Shown: positions 35,619-47,500 of the stretch, in pieces | Position numbering within the stretch: position 1 is the first letter of the stretch | Layout: each line of letters starts with the position of its first letter | Assembly: GCA_910574455.1 (NCBI GenBank) | Contig: CAJSYZ010000001.1 | Location: forward strand, 1,397,424 to 1,461,423 | DNA: 64,000 bases | Source: Trichaptum fuscoviolaceum | Lineage: Eukaryota; Basidiomycota; Agaricomycetes; Hymenochaetales; Trichaptaceae | Direction of reading: 5' to 3' | Program-made: the position numbers and the translations under genes | Notes under the pieces: generated by a model | Told to the model about the DNA's origin: nothing | What the model saw: the letters and a program-made list of their open reading frames with translations, nothing else | Database searches by the model: none

Positions 35619-38600
35619 ATGTCTGTTGTCCCTCACGCTAACATGCCAGTGCTACCTGTTAACACTGGCATCCCGGGCCAGCAAGCCACTGGCACTCAGC
35701 CTGAGCCTCCCGGGCCAATCGAAATCAGCCTGCTGCTGGGTCCAGATGATGCCAGACGAGCTGGTATGTAGTACATGTCTCAAAAACTAGTATTAGTAGT
35801 AATTTCAATTCTTTCACAAAAAGTCCAAACAGGAATAGTTTCTTTCAGCAAAAATGGAGCCCATCCGTGGCCCGGGCTTATAAAGACGCGGTCAGACATG
35901 GTGAAATGGATTGAATTTCTCAAGCAGATGGTACAGCGAGATGACAGTGGCAAATCAGCAATCAAGTAAGTGTCATTCATGTTGCCAGCCTTCAAAGTAT
36001 GTGACCAGGACATTCTCTTGACAGCCTGCCAGTGAATGGGCCCGGCGTCTCCATGTCCGACTCGGAGTCTCTTGCAAGTGCAGGGCCCGGGTTGAGGTCA
36101 CAATCGGAGTTTGAGGTCGGACTAGGAGTTGGCAGTGGCAATTTGACGTCTGCCACTGAGGCGGAACCAGACACATTGTCAGGAATCCGCCTCAGGTTAT
36201 TTTATTTCTTTTATTTTTCCTTTATTTTCTTTTACGATCATACTCCGAGTCGGATCCCCGACATGTCCGGTCCGAAACCGGACTTTCTTTGACTCCGATT
36301 CTCTTCCTTTTTGCATAGATTACTTGCCTGTATGTTTGCAGGCCGCTAGGACAAGCGCCCTGCAAGCAATTCTCTTTTCTTTCTTTCTTCCGCCACTCCG
36401 ACTCCAACCTCCGCTCTACCGATGCGGGACCCCGACTAGAGCGGGACCCCGAACTCCGACTTACGTCAGCGGTACAGGTCGGACCTAGTCGGATCAGGGT
36501 CCAGTGGCTTGGTACTGTATAGTTTTTGCCTTTGTTCATCAAAACCGCGGATCCCCCTGCGAAGCACTCCACTTTTGGCCTCTTGTAAAGTGCTTCTCAG
36601 GTGATGTGTTTATCTTTAGCTCTGATGTGTAGAATAGCTTAATTGACTTGTAAAGTGCTTCTCAGAGTGAGAACCACCGCTCATAGCGTCCGACCGTCGT
36701 CTGTGTCCGATTCAGGGTCTCGAAAGCGAAGGAACCACTCTAGGTCGTAACACACATCCAATTTGGAATTGTGAGTAGTGTTGCCAGCCTGAGCTTAATT
36801 GCATCTTGATGACATTCCATTCTACTGTCAGCGAGGCCGCCAGTGCCGGTGCCACTGGCAGTGGGGTGGCAAAACCTGGGTCGGACGTGGACTCCAAGCC
36901 GTCAAACAGTGTCGAAGACTTGAAAACGAACCTGTGAGTGACATTGCCAGTCTGTGTAGATTGCTTCTTATCTCTTTCCTATACCCAACCAGCGACTTGT
37001 CAGTCACCATGCTCAATGGGATAGGGGGCGACTTGGACAAAGCGGGCAAGGAATGGACGGACATTGGAGGAAAGCTGGTCGAGACTGCCAAAGTTCTCAA
37101 CCAGGTGATAACAAAACTCAAGCATGGAGCGGCAGCTCGGGCGGCGAATACTGATGAAAAAAAGAAAGTGGATGAACGGCTGGAACGGGCGATGCAGAAT
37201 GTTGGATCTCAAGATCTTGACAAAAAAAAGGAAGATCTGAAAGCCACGAAAAAAAAGGCGGCCAAATCGGAGAACACGGATTACTCGGAGACAATAAAGA
37301 CCTTGGAGGAGAAAGTCGAATCTCTCTCCAACGAGATACAACATATAAAGGACCAGGCAACCCTGAATTACCCGATGCTTGCGAGGGCTGCAGCTGAGGA
37401 GGGCATCCATGCGCTACACTCCGTCATGGCAGCTAATGTTAGCAAAAGGCTTGACAGTCAATTTGATATGATTCGAAGCACCACCGACAAGGTGCATCAA
37501 ATGAACGAAAAGCTGGCTCGTAGGGAGACATTGGATGCTGAACGGAAGGCGGACCAGACATTGGATGCTGAACGGAAGGCGGACCGCTCCAAAGACGACC
37601 TTTTGACGCGGACTATAGCATTGTTCGCTGTCATGATACGCGAGCTTCAAATCATTGCCGTAGCAGCTGAATCGGTAAGTCATCTTGAAAGCTATTGCAA
37701 AACAAATTAAACTCATGAGTTCTCACATAGAGCGAAGCGGCAGCTTGTAGTATTAAACTACGACACGTCTTCGAGGACGCCAGGAACATTCTTTATATGG
37801 CTTTTGCCATTGTTTTCCCAAACAAATTCAAGATCGAATCGGTTGCCCCTTTTGACATTACTGGTGATGGCGGTGTCAAGACAGCGGGGCTCATCAGAGG
37901 TGTAAACGAGCTTTACGCTGAGTTCACTGCCCAACCAACCATGCGCCGGGACGGAAAGGTTCCCATTGCAAGGCATCTGTTTGATGACCTGCTCACCGCT
38001 TTACCTGAAAGCCTCATATCCTCAGAGAAAGCACGCTACGAAGAGTGGTTAGCAGGGATTGAAGACAAGTTAGCAGACTTCCGCAAGGAGGATACGACAT
38101 ACAAGGAGGCGGTTAAGGCGAAAAAGAAAGCAGAGGAGGTGGAGGAGACGACAAAGGACCCAAAGTGTAGTGAGGAAAAGAGGGGCCGGGCCGTGAAAGA
38201 CGCTGAGGGAAACCGAAAAGAAGCTGCACAGCTTGGTAGAGGGCGCGAGAGCAGAGCTTAAATCCAAATACCCCTTCACAAACTCCTGGCAGCCGTCGCC
38301 TGACGCAAAATCCATCGAAAAGTTCCGTTTCTTTCTTGTGCGCTTCTATCTTATCTTCGAATTCCATCGAAGGTTGTATGTCATCCTCAATCGCAAGCTG
38401 AAGAAGTTGGATTCACAACAGCCAGCCACCACACTCGACGAGCAGGAGTCCACATGGGATGCCAGCATAGATGACTTTACGTGCAAACCGTTCCCAAATC
38501 TTGATCCATCAGAAGAGGGTGTCCTCGATCTGAAGGACCTGCCTAAGTTCTATTTCGAGGAATTCTTTGCAAAGATGGCCGAAGAGGGCGACATCGAATA

Positions 38601-39318
38601 CTATGGCTCTGAGGACATACCCCATGCGTCGGCCAAAGGTTTTCCTCCAAAAGCTCTCCCAGCTGATATACAGCGCAGTTTTTAGGAAGTCTCAGCTTCT
38701 TTCGACCAATTATCCTTGAACACACTAGCGGAAGTTGTCAAGCAGGCGAATCTCACGGAAGTCCCGGTGCCAGTGCGAAAGTGGCCGGAAAATGACGAAG
38801 ACCGAAAAAAATTATCGAAGATCCTGCATCTGGAGAAGCGGCGAAATACGCACAGGGAGAAAGCTGTTATCCTTTCCAACGCGATGCAGATGATTACGTC
38901 TTCTGAACATGTCGTTTTTGAGGTGATGAACGAGACTCCACTCAGGCAACATTTGAATAAACATATCCACGACCGACATTATTATGGTGACGACGAATCT
39001 CTCTCCAAATTCATAGAAAACGCACCATCCGTACTGCACCTGACAGCGGGGGAACCACTCTTTACCTATGAACATCAGGACGTGCTTAAAAGGATATGCA
39101 AGATAGTGGGGAACCATGGCCCTTATGGTCGGGCACCTCAGTCTTATTTGGCTCTGCGCATGGACTGGGCAAAGGAAGTGCGTGAGCAAACACGGAAGCC
39201 TCCTAGTTCCAAGGAAGGATTTGTGAATCCTTCCAATCCTCTTTACAAAGAGCCATTTGAGTTTCGGATTACCGGCGAAGGCGTATCTCGACTCAAATCT
39301 TTGACGCCCTTGTCCTAG
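35619..39318 (+). pseudogene. Element accessory gene broken by a solo LTR, a frame break and a stop
   Basis: It starts at ATG 35619 (MSVVPHANMPVLPVNTG) and is followed through several exons with short GT-AG introns. The early exons are Gly/Ser/Pro-rich and built partly from the element's palindromic words (QQATGTQPEPPG, ASAGATGSGVAKPG). A long charged coiled coil follows at about 37000-37680 (DKKKEDLKATKKKAAKSE, TLEEKVESLSNEIQHIKDQ), including a tandem ETLDAERKAD repeat. The C-terminal half (37797-39318) is globular (MAFAIVFPNKFKIESV, FRFFLVRFYLIFEFH, PVRKWPENDEDRKKLSKILH). Lesions: a 576-bp solo LTR in an exon at 36177-36752, an extra G in GGG 38207-38209, and TAG at 38683-38685. No family is recognised. 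Its position and words tie it to the Plavaka-bearing insert. Confidence 0.6.
36177..36752 (+). mobile_element. Solo LTR of the chromovirus A family
   Basis: 576 bp, TGTCAGG to GTAACA, with perfect CACAT duplications (36172-36176, 36753-36757). It shares the three 3'-LTR-type bases and has about four private changes. It lies in an accessory-gene exon whose frame continues after removal. It is the product of LTR-LTR recombination. Confidence 0.95.
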
Positions 39319-40321
39319 TATACTACTACCCGTAGTATATGGTCACGGTATAAACTTCGTCTAGTCTATCTGTCTTCCTGATAAACAATGATGTTTCGAC
39401 TTTGTCTTTCCGATAATAGTAAACAATGATGTGTCGTCTTTTTCTTGAATAAAACGCCTATGTCTTGCTTGATTGTGTGATGATATGACCTTCAACTTGA
39501 AGATATTTTGTAAATACTGATCACCACATCTCATACGATGCAGCGCATCCCCAGGCTGCCAGGAGTATCTACTAGCCTACTAGTACTCGTACTAGTAGTA
39601 CCCGAAGGCTTGTTTGTGTTGTGCTTCTACTTTAACATTTCGGGGACATACACCGTGTTAAAGTTCCTCTGGCTCAAGTTGCCTTCAACATCACTACTTC
39701 ATCCCTTCAATGTTCCGGGGAGCAAGATGAAGAGGACATGGACGGCAAATTCTTCTGCCAGTGATGTCTGAGTCGGAGTCACTCAGGCTCACTGCCACTC
39801 AGGCTGCCAGTGCCAGTGGCACGCCGGTCACTGGCACGGTGACTTCAAGTTCAACTTGAAGTTGTGGCACTCACTACTAAGGCTGGCAGGCTGGCACTCA
39901 GTTGTCGACTTCAACTTCAAGTTGTTGCTACCACAGGCATAGTACTTGGTGGACATTGAAGATGCTCAACACTGGCCGTAGTCACCATGCCATACAACCA
40001 GGCTCGTTAACAGAGAACTTCCTCAGGTTGTCTTACGTCCTGGTGTATTTTCTGTTTAACACTACGTTCTGCTCTCCAGGATTACATCTTGGCCCGCACC
40101 CTCCACTATTGATCGCATCCTACGCAATTATCGGAAAAAGGAACAGCCGCTGCCGTAGGATGTACAGTTGAGTTGACACGGGATCATCTTACACACTGGC
40201 ACTGGCAGCCTAGGGCAGGAACCACCTTACAGACACACTTTAACCAATCATCCAAGATGAGTAAGCTCTATAATATCGTTGATGGCCTCAAGTGACTTTT
40301 CAGTAGCGAACTGACGTAGTC
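39319..40321. repeat. Spacer, right limit of the palindromic-word zone
   Basis: Words include CTAGTACTCGTACTAGTAGT near 39581, CAGTGCCAGTGGCACGCCGG near 39807, and CTTCAAGTTCAACTTGAAGT near 39842. Beyond about 40230 the words become rare, so the zone richest in element sequence ends here. Confidence 0.55.
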
Positions 40322-41500
40322 ATGGCCTCCTCCTCAACTACCACTGTATCCCAACGCCCAAGTCACCGCAGATTCTCTTCTTCACTTTTCTACCAATTTT
40401 CAACATCGAATTCCTCCTGCACGTCCCGATTCTCTCCCAACACCATGCGGGACCTTGTACAACTCTGATAGACCTCTTTCTTCCGCCGCGCATCTGCCGA
40501 CTCGCGCTTTGCCTGTCTCGGCACGCTCAAATTGTTCTATCGGTTTCAACGCCTCGCGCAGCTCGCGTAAAACGTCTGCGCCTTACTTTGTTAGCTCCCT
40601 GTGGGTCGACGCGTTTCTACTCATGCGCCGCTCTAGGCTCGTATGGAAACCAAGGGGGTAGGAGTTCGACCGCTTTTGCAGAGGAACGAAACCACTGCCG
40701 TCTACGCAATTTACTGCGCCCACAGCAGGCGCCCCAATTCTTGACCCAGGATTCTCTCGCAGATTTATGCCGACGCGTATCCCCCCACCGACTAAAGCAA
40801 TGGCGAGCACACATGCGCACGCGTCCACCTCCACAGTTGACAACACAAACTTCTTCAGCGATTTGTGATGGTAGAGTGGTTACATCCGTAACCATATATC
40901 ATGAGTGAACCTTCTCCGAGGGACAGGGCTATGCCAGAGAGCTCATCGTCAGTGGTGGCTGATGACCAGCTCAGAGAGCAGGACATTAAAACTGGTTGCT
41001 GCACTTGCATCCGAGGTCCGCTCCTCTCAGGTTTTGAATTGCGAGACGCATCACCGACGTTTCGGATGTGCAAAGAGGCAAGTTACTGAACCGGCCCTCA
41101 CAGGCACTAGGAGAGGATGTATGCGTGCAGTAATCAGTGAGCGAAAGCTACTACTGTACTTCTCGAGTAAGTTGTTCTTTTAATTTTTGAATCATAATAC
41201 TCACGGGCTTCTTCAGCTTTGGAGCATCGGCACGGGGAATGTCTATACGTTCTCCGAGAACATCTGCATAAGATTTACGCCGAAAATTATATTGTCTTCT
41301 TTTCTTGGGGTGGGGGTAGGGGGATTGGACACATCCGTTCGCGTATGGAATCTGCAAATGGGTATGATTTTCTTCACATTCCTGTATCCCCGACTCATCA
41401 GTGACAACTTTCCAGTATGACTCCGACTTTCTTGTCACCGGAAGGAACGATGGCCGCGTCAGCTTCTTCTCGTTCCATCGTTCCTCTTTTCCTCGACCAT
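40322..41500 (+). pseudogene. Degraded WD40 protein, Cdc4-like
   Basis: Broken frames near 41200-41360 read LEHRHGECLYVLREHLHKIY and GGLDTSVRVWNLQMG, and near 41425-41480 DFLVTGRNDGRVSFFS. These match the WD repeats of fungal F-box/WD40 proteins of Cdc4 type, which select substrates for ubiquitylation by SCF ligases. The Ser/Thr-rich stretch from ATG 40322 could be the remnant N-terminus. Many stops and frame changes separate the pieces. Assignment rests on short motifs only. Confidence 0.4.
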
Positions 41501-41639
41501 CTCAAGCTCAACAATAAGCGGCCACAGGACTCGCGCTGAGCAGTCAGTCGGGACGAGTCTCTATCCCTACCGTCTACTCTCACTTCAGGGATCCCTGCTC
41601 AATCGACATCTAATCCTAAGTTCGCCTGGCCTGAGCGGC

Positions 41640-42126
41640 GTAAAGAGCCCAAAAACATGGGAAGGATGCTGGAGAGGGAAGGTTGCGAAGTTGCGCGGTC
41701 GGATTCGTATATACGGGGCTATGTATCACCGGGCAGTTTGATGCATCCCAATATTCCGCTTGCATGCACAAAGGTCGACAAAGCGACTCACAACTCAATT
41801 TGCAAATGCCGCAAAGGGAAAAATATAACTGCATTTTCGACATCATCCAAGTTGTTGTCAACTTGTCGTGTCCCCATTCCTTGCCAAACACCTCTGCCCC
41901 GCCACCATTGCCGCCTAAACGGAGAACACTCGGTTTCAATGTGCAGTATGAGTCCATCATCGGCCGACAGCGCAATTCCCTCAGCTCCGAGGACGAGAAA
42001 CGCGCCTTCATGCAAATTACTCCTTCCGAAGCGGGTTGGGATGCATTCAAGTTGGCCCATTTCCCATTTTGGCACGGTTCTAGTTCAAGTTTCGGGTTGT
42101 GTACAGGGATGACTGTTGTATGGTGA
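41640..42126 (+). other. Unassigned open frame
   Basis: An open frame of about 147 codons (with GWDAFKLAHFPFWHG near its end) has no recognised family and no clear start or splice sites. It may be a remnant of the preceding pseudogene or of another gene. Confidence 0.2.
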
Positions 42127-42478
42127 GTTACTCATGGCTTTCTTCGAAATCCTTCTAGAGCTGATGGAGCAGCTTCTTGTGCAGTGGGTTGTTATCCTCC
42201 CGACTTCTTCGGAGTTAACATGACTCATTTTCTTGTTCGTTTGTGCTTAAAATGAAAAGAAGCCTTATAATCAAGTCATCCGGAAGAAATCATTTGTCAT
42301 CTCCTACTATCAGTTCAACTTGCGGTTTATCCGAGTCATAGTACAAAGCACTAATAGCTCCCTCTCTCTTTCTAGAAGAATGGGAAATCAGAAAACTGAC
42401 TTCAACTACTTTGTATAAGTGTGAAGTGGGAGCGGGTATTGTCCCCAAGATCATCATCAAGCCATTCCACCGTGAATC

Positions 42479-43519
42479 ATGTTCTCAAATCTTCGTACTA
42501 TCCTTCTCATCCTCCTCTCCCTTGATTACGCACGCCTGCACCTCCGCACCGTCCTCCGCTTTCAGCTCGTTCAACGGTGGACAGCAAGGGCTCAAACGAA
42601 GGTACTTGTTTATTCATATCAAGATCTGTACACTGACTTGTTGCTAGATACACAAGAAACTGCAAACGTTTCTTGATCTTCTCGGGGTACCACCAACACC
42701 TCTCTCCGAATTACATCAATATAGGCTCCATAATATAGTTCCGATACAGTGTCGCACGGGCTTGGATGTGGACAATGCAGTGACTGCAATATATGCATCA
42801 TTGCCACAGGTACCAGCTAGTAGATTTGTCTCGATCGACATTGAGTGGGCAAGTGGCGGAGAAGGGCCCAATCATCGCGTGGACCTCATCCAACTCGCAG
42901 TTCAACACCACATTTATCTAGTCAGGACGCATACTCTTACTGACCTTCCCCCTACGTTGGCGCAACTCCTTGGGGATGGTACAGTCATGAAAATTTCCGC
43001 AGGAATCAACGGTATGAATAACTTATCTTTTCTCCTGCGAGGTGGCCTAACAGAAGAAATGGCAGGTGACGCAGTGCGTATAAAGCGCAAGTTTCGCACC
43101 TCTGTGCGCTCCTGTGTCGATCTGACAGATTGGGCACGCGTTGTCTACCCGGAAGTCTGGCCCAAAAACCCGACCTGGTCCCAACTGCTCTTAAACCCTC
43201 GTCTCTGGTTCCAGCATCCGACTCCGACTGTCAAGCTCGAAAAAATAGTGGGAGAAGTATTGAGGCTGAACGTCAAGAAGAGTAGTGAGGTCACAATGAG
43301 TGACTGGGCAGCTGACGAGCTATCAGCGGCACAAAAAGAGTGTAAGTTATCATTCTGTTGTTCAAGATCAACCATCTTCAAGTTCTCACTTGCATGATCT
43401 GCTGTACTGGAATACTAGATGCAGCTATTGACGTTCACAGCACGTTTGCTGTAGCTTTGGCCCTGAGCCAAAGCCACTCACCCTTACCGGATAAGTACAT
43501 CAAGAACTTCGAGGCTTGA
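42479..43519 (+). CDS. DEDDy-type 3'-5' exonuclease domain protein
   Basis: Four exons (42479-42601, 42648-43011, 43054-43341, 43419-43519) join in frame to 292 codons including TGA. The introns are 46, 42 and 77 nt with GT-AG borders; the 42-nt intron also has a CTAAC branch motif. The protein has a hydrophobic N-terminal stretch (LRTILLILLSLDYARLHLRT) and then an RNase D/WRN-like exonuclease fold: motif I FVSIDIEW (Asp-x-Glu), motif II GINEEMAGDAVRI (Asp), motif III YAAIDVH (Tyr-x3-Asp). All four acidic residues and the Tyr are present. Such enzymes trim RNA or DNA 3' ends. It lies inside the 40.9-kb insert among pseudogenes, yet is free of lesions, so it is either cargo kept by selection or a recent arrival. 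Substrate and location are unknown. Confidence 0.75.
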
Positions 43520-44936
43520 TCTAGTAGGCTGAGGCCCACCAGTAGCAGGTTTGACCAAATGTGCTTGAGTTATCGAGTAAATTGTTGTGCGCATGCTCTT
43601 GTCTTTCAAAGTTGCCAGGAGATTCATGATTAAAATTTATTATTGAATTGCCTTTTTTTCCCGAATGATCACCGTAGTCTGAGGTATCAAAGTGGTTTGG
43701 AAGATGTCGCCAATGGTGTCTGTCTGCTGTTCGGATTGCTTGCCATGATGATGCTTCCAGTGGAGCTTTAAATCTAAAATTGGAACTTGAAGAGTTCAAG
43801 TTCAAGTTGCCACCGTGACTCGGACTGCACTTGCACTTGAACTTGAACTTGAACTTTTTACCACTGCGTCCCCTCAACGACACAGTGTACGTTCTCCAGT
43901 CTTGTTATGAGCACTTCTCCGCCATCCCCCACCCATTCCATAAGACCACTTATTGGCCTGAACAAGTTATGTTTTATCCTACCCTCAAGCTTGTATTGAA
44001 CTCGCCTAGACTTCAACATTTCCGAATGAACCAAAAAACGATAGTGTACATCTGAGAACGTGCTTCTTGCTTGATATTATCACTCACATTTGTCTTTAGT
44101 ACCTGGAGAGGAGAAGGTGGGCGGCCTTGTTATAGTGAGAGGAGCTCCGACGTGCACGCTGAAGCGAGCATCTTCTACCTTTCGAACGACACCCGCTGAG
44201 GATAGGCCGATACATGTTGCATCACCAACTGTTGTGATCTTCATCAAAAATTAGTAACAATCCTTCGTCTTCAACTAGAGTCGACACCGCCTTATAGGAA
44301 AGGAAGGGCAAGGGCCGTCCGCTGACGATTGAAGAGGTGGCAGAGGACGCTATTGATGAGGGGGCAGATGAACTACACGACCGATCCCGCGCCAGCCTTG
44401 CGCATGTGTCCTTGGATGCCCCTCGCTTCACATATCAGTTTCCTGCGCCGAAACCGCCATTGCAACGTAGTAAATCTCGCGTCCGTCAATTGCAGGCTGA
44501 CGGCCCCGGCCCCGGCCTCGGAACACCACCTCATACCGTCTTGCGAGACACCTTCATACCTCTAGTTGAATGTGATACACCTCCGATAGTGAAAAACGCG
44601 ATGACGCGAGGCGAACATCTTTCCATGAAACAGCTGCCAGCATCTCCCGGCCAATCTCTAGCAAGTCGCTGGAAGGTAGCATGAACCTAGGCGCTACATC
44701 TAGTTCACAAGCATCGGACTACGGTGGCGAACATCTATGAGGGCATGCGAGGGAAGAGAATAAGCGCAACCTTTGAAGCCTCTGGACTATAAGTACGGAC
44801 TTCTCTTCTTGCTATTATATTACTAGGCTTATACTGGTTTATTCATCAGCGAAACCACATGCGTCTATTTCGGATACTTTGCTCTTCAAACATATCATAT
44901 CAACACAGATCTAACCGAAGCTAAATGTGTTAGACA
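43520..44936. other. Region without a convincing gene
   Basis: A word cluster (AAGTTCAAGTTCAAGTTGCC, then CTTGAACTTGAACTTGAAC) lies at 43787-43857. A frame of 115 codons at 44337-44684 (with APRFTYQFPAPKPPL) has no known family and may be a gene remnant. Confidence 0.35.
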
Positions 44937-46860
44937 ATTATTGATCTGGACAACTTCGCGGGGCGATGGAGCTCGAGACTGTGACTACTAGTACAGCAAA
45001 TGGGCGGTCAACCTATGCTGCGCTTTTGTCTTGGAGAGAATTGTCTCACTTTTCTTTGACGCAGGTGAACTTTCAAGTGCGTACCATTGTTGTCGCGACT
45101 ACGACCGTCGCTCGTGGCGACTTGACGCAGGAGATCGTGGGCGTGTCTGTTCAGGGTGATATTCTGGACTTGGCCATCAATGGCATGGTTGACCAGTTGG
45201 CTCTCTTCACTGCGGGGGTGACCAAAGTCGCGCGGGAAGTCAGAACGAAAAAACTCGGTGTTCAAGCTGAAATCGAGAATGTTCATGTCACAGCAAAAAA
45301 TCACGTATGTTTATTTCACTAGCATTCCGCTGAATTGTGTAGTGTGGTTTTTACTGAAAGCACTCCGAATAGAATGGCTGTTGACACCATGGCCGGAAAC
45401 TTGACGACCGAAGTGCGTGGTTTCGCGCAGATCAGTACTGCAGCTACTAGTATAAACGGCGACTTCACGTGTTTCATCACCGTCAAAGGCTCAGGCGAGA
45501 TGGAATCCTTTGAGACTCATCAAATCAATTAAATTGTGCACTACTTGCGCGAGTCGATTTAGAAGAACGCCGCCGCTCGTGAAGCTGCCGAACTTGCCAG
45601 TCGCTCCAAGTTGGAGTTCTTGGCGAACACGTCTCATGAGATTCGACCCCTATGAACGGTATCATTGGCATGAAAGAGTTTACGCTGGATAGCAATTTGA
45701 ATAAGAGTCAGCGCGAGAGTCTTCTGCTGGTGCATAGTTTGGCTTGGAGTCTGCTATTGATTAATGTCGATATTTTGGATATCTCGAAGAGTAAGCTAAT
45801 CCGCCGCCGATGCTTCCGAATTCAGTTGCTAATATTTCGATTAATTACTACGTTCGAAGCAGGCAGGATGACGATAGAGCAAGTTTGGTATTCACTGAGA
45901 CACACGGTTTTCGGTAACCTCAAGACTCTCGTTGTACGACCATCGCAAAACAACCTCGACCTCACATATGATGTTTACCCAGACATTCCTGATCAGCTCA
46001 TCGGTGACTCGCTGCATCTGCGCCAGGTCATTACGAACATTGTCGGCAACGCTATCAAGTTCACCTCGAGCAAGGTCGTGTGGAACGGACATGCTGCGCT
46101 GTCGTGCCGTCTGGTTGGCATCAAGGACTCGATGGTGAAGGTAGAGTTCTGTCTCACGGATACGGTATCGGTATTACGAAAGGTACAGTGAACTTGATCT
46201 GTGGTACGTTCGTGCGAGGGGATGGATCAACCACTCGAGTGAGCTCTTCTCGAATAGTCATTTGTTCCGGCCTGTAGTGGTCTTACTTTCTTAAATCTAG
46301 GACTACGGTGGTGCTGTCCTTGGTCAATCAGTATTGAAGTGAGTTGTGTCGCTGATGAATAAGACGATGTGAGTTGAGAGCGAGCTGGGCAAGGGAAGTT
46401 CACGACCACCTCCTAAATCAGCCAGTTGTCCACCGAGAACGTACTTTCGATGATCCAGGCATTCGCGAAGCAGAAAATCCGGCTTGCCAATACGCTGGAC
46501 GACCGAACAGGTGTAGTGATGCGTATCACAGAGCTTATTCTGAAGCCTTACGACGTGAGCGAAGTTGCAGATAATGAGTGTTGCCTACATATCGATGGGA
46601 TACTTGTTGATTCGCTGACGGCCGTAAGTCATCTTGTTAAAGTGCATTCGAGCTACAGTATAAAGCCTTACTCAAACACTTTTCGGATGATCCAGAAGGA
46701 ACAAACCAGGAGTATGAACACTTGCGATATATACCGATCGTTCTGGCGTCAGACCAAAACTCCCTATTGAACAAACAACTGCCAGACCGAGATCTACCCC
46801 CACTTCCCACCGGAGGCAATCTGCTTCTCAAGGATGTAGAAGCAGAGCTAGATCGATAGG
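44937..46860 (+). pseudogene. Group III hybrid histidine kinase pseudogene (Nik1/Os1 type)
   Basis: Broken frames follow the order of the fungal osmosensing kinase: HAMP repeats (VRTIVVATTTVARGDLTQEI, MVDQLALFTAGVTKVAREVR; then [16 protein letters not shown]), dimerisation/phosphoacceptor box (SKLEFLANTSHEIR), the following helix (QRESLLLVHSLAWSLLLINV), the ATP-binding N box (SLHLRQVITNIVGNAIKFTS), and weak receiver-like remnants near 46710-46800. A frame break follows directly after the His-containing SHEIR, and stops, frameshifts and missing segments occur throughout. In fungi this kinase signals to the Hog1 pathway and is the target of phenylpyrrole and dicarboximide fungicides. This copy cannot be functional. 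It may be a captured or duplicated fragment carried by the insert. Confidence 0.75.
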
Positions 46861-47375
46861 TTGCGGTGACGAGAATTGACACGAGCGGCTACGGCGGACC
46901 ATTCAAGGTGGAGGGTAATTCAAGAACATGGACCTTGAGGGAAAATGATCAGAACGTGCGCAATCGGACAAGAGAGAAATTGCTTTCGGAACAGATTGAA
47001 AATAGTATGTCCGAGTCCTCCGAAAACCCGTAGTAAGAACTCTGGAATTTATGTTTGACAATTGTTTCAGGCGTCAGGAAGAATATGCCACTTGGGCGGA
47101 AGTCGGACAATTCTCGAAGCGCACAAGGCAAATGTGCTTGAGTCGCTCAGCCAACAACGAAAAGCATGAACATCCTTATCAGCGAAGGCGAGAGGAAAGC
47201 AGCGCGCAGCCTACAATACTGGTGTACTGAATTACTGGTGTACTGATTTGTACTTACTATGACATTTGAATTGTACATGCTTGTACTTAGTCTTTACTTA
47301 TGCTTGACTGACCTCCTGATGTACTGACGTACTGAGTGTGTCCTGAAAATTGGCTTATTTCAGTGTGTTCAGGCC

Positions 47376-47435
47376 ATCAGTTGATTTCAGACAGGCATAG
47401 CAACATATCAGTAGATTTCAGACAGGCATAGCAAC
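47376..47435 (+). repeat. Right subterminal direct repeat, two 29-bp units
   Basis: ATCAGTTGATTTCAGACAGG-CATAGCAAC at 47376-47404 and 47407-47435, with one mismatch. Related GATTTCAGGCAT sequence is just inside the left end near 6708. Confidence 0.7.
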
Positions 47436-47475
47436 CCTTCAGTCCATTTAAGGCAGCGTCAGGACGCGTCAGTCG

Positions 47476-47500
47476 CCTTAAGCAAAAAGTAGTTTCCCTG
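47476..47500 (-). repeat. Right inverted end of the 40.9-kb insert
   Basis: Read inward on the minus strand: CAGGGAAACTACTTTTTGCT followed by TAAGG, matching the left end at 6622-6647. Confidence 0.7.
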
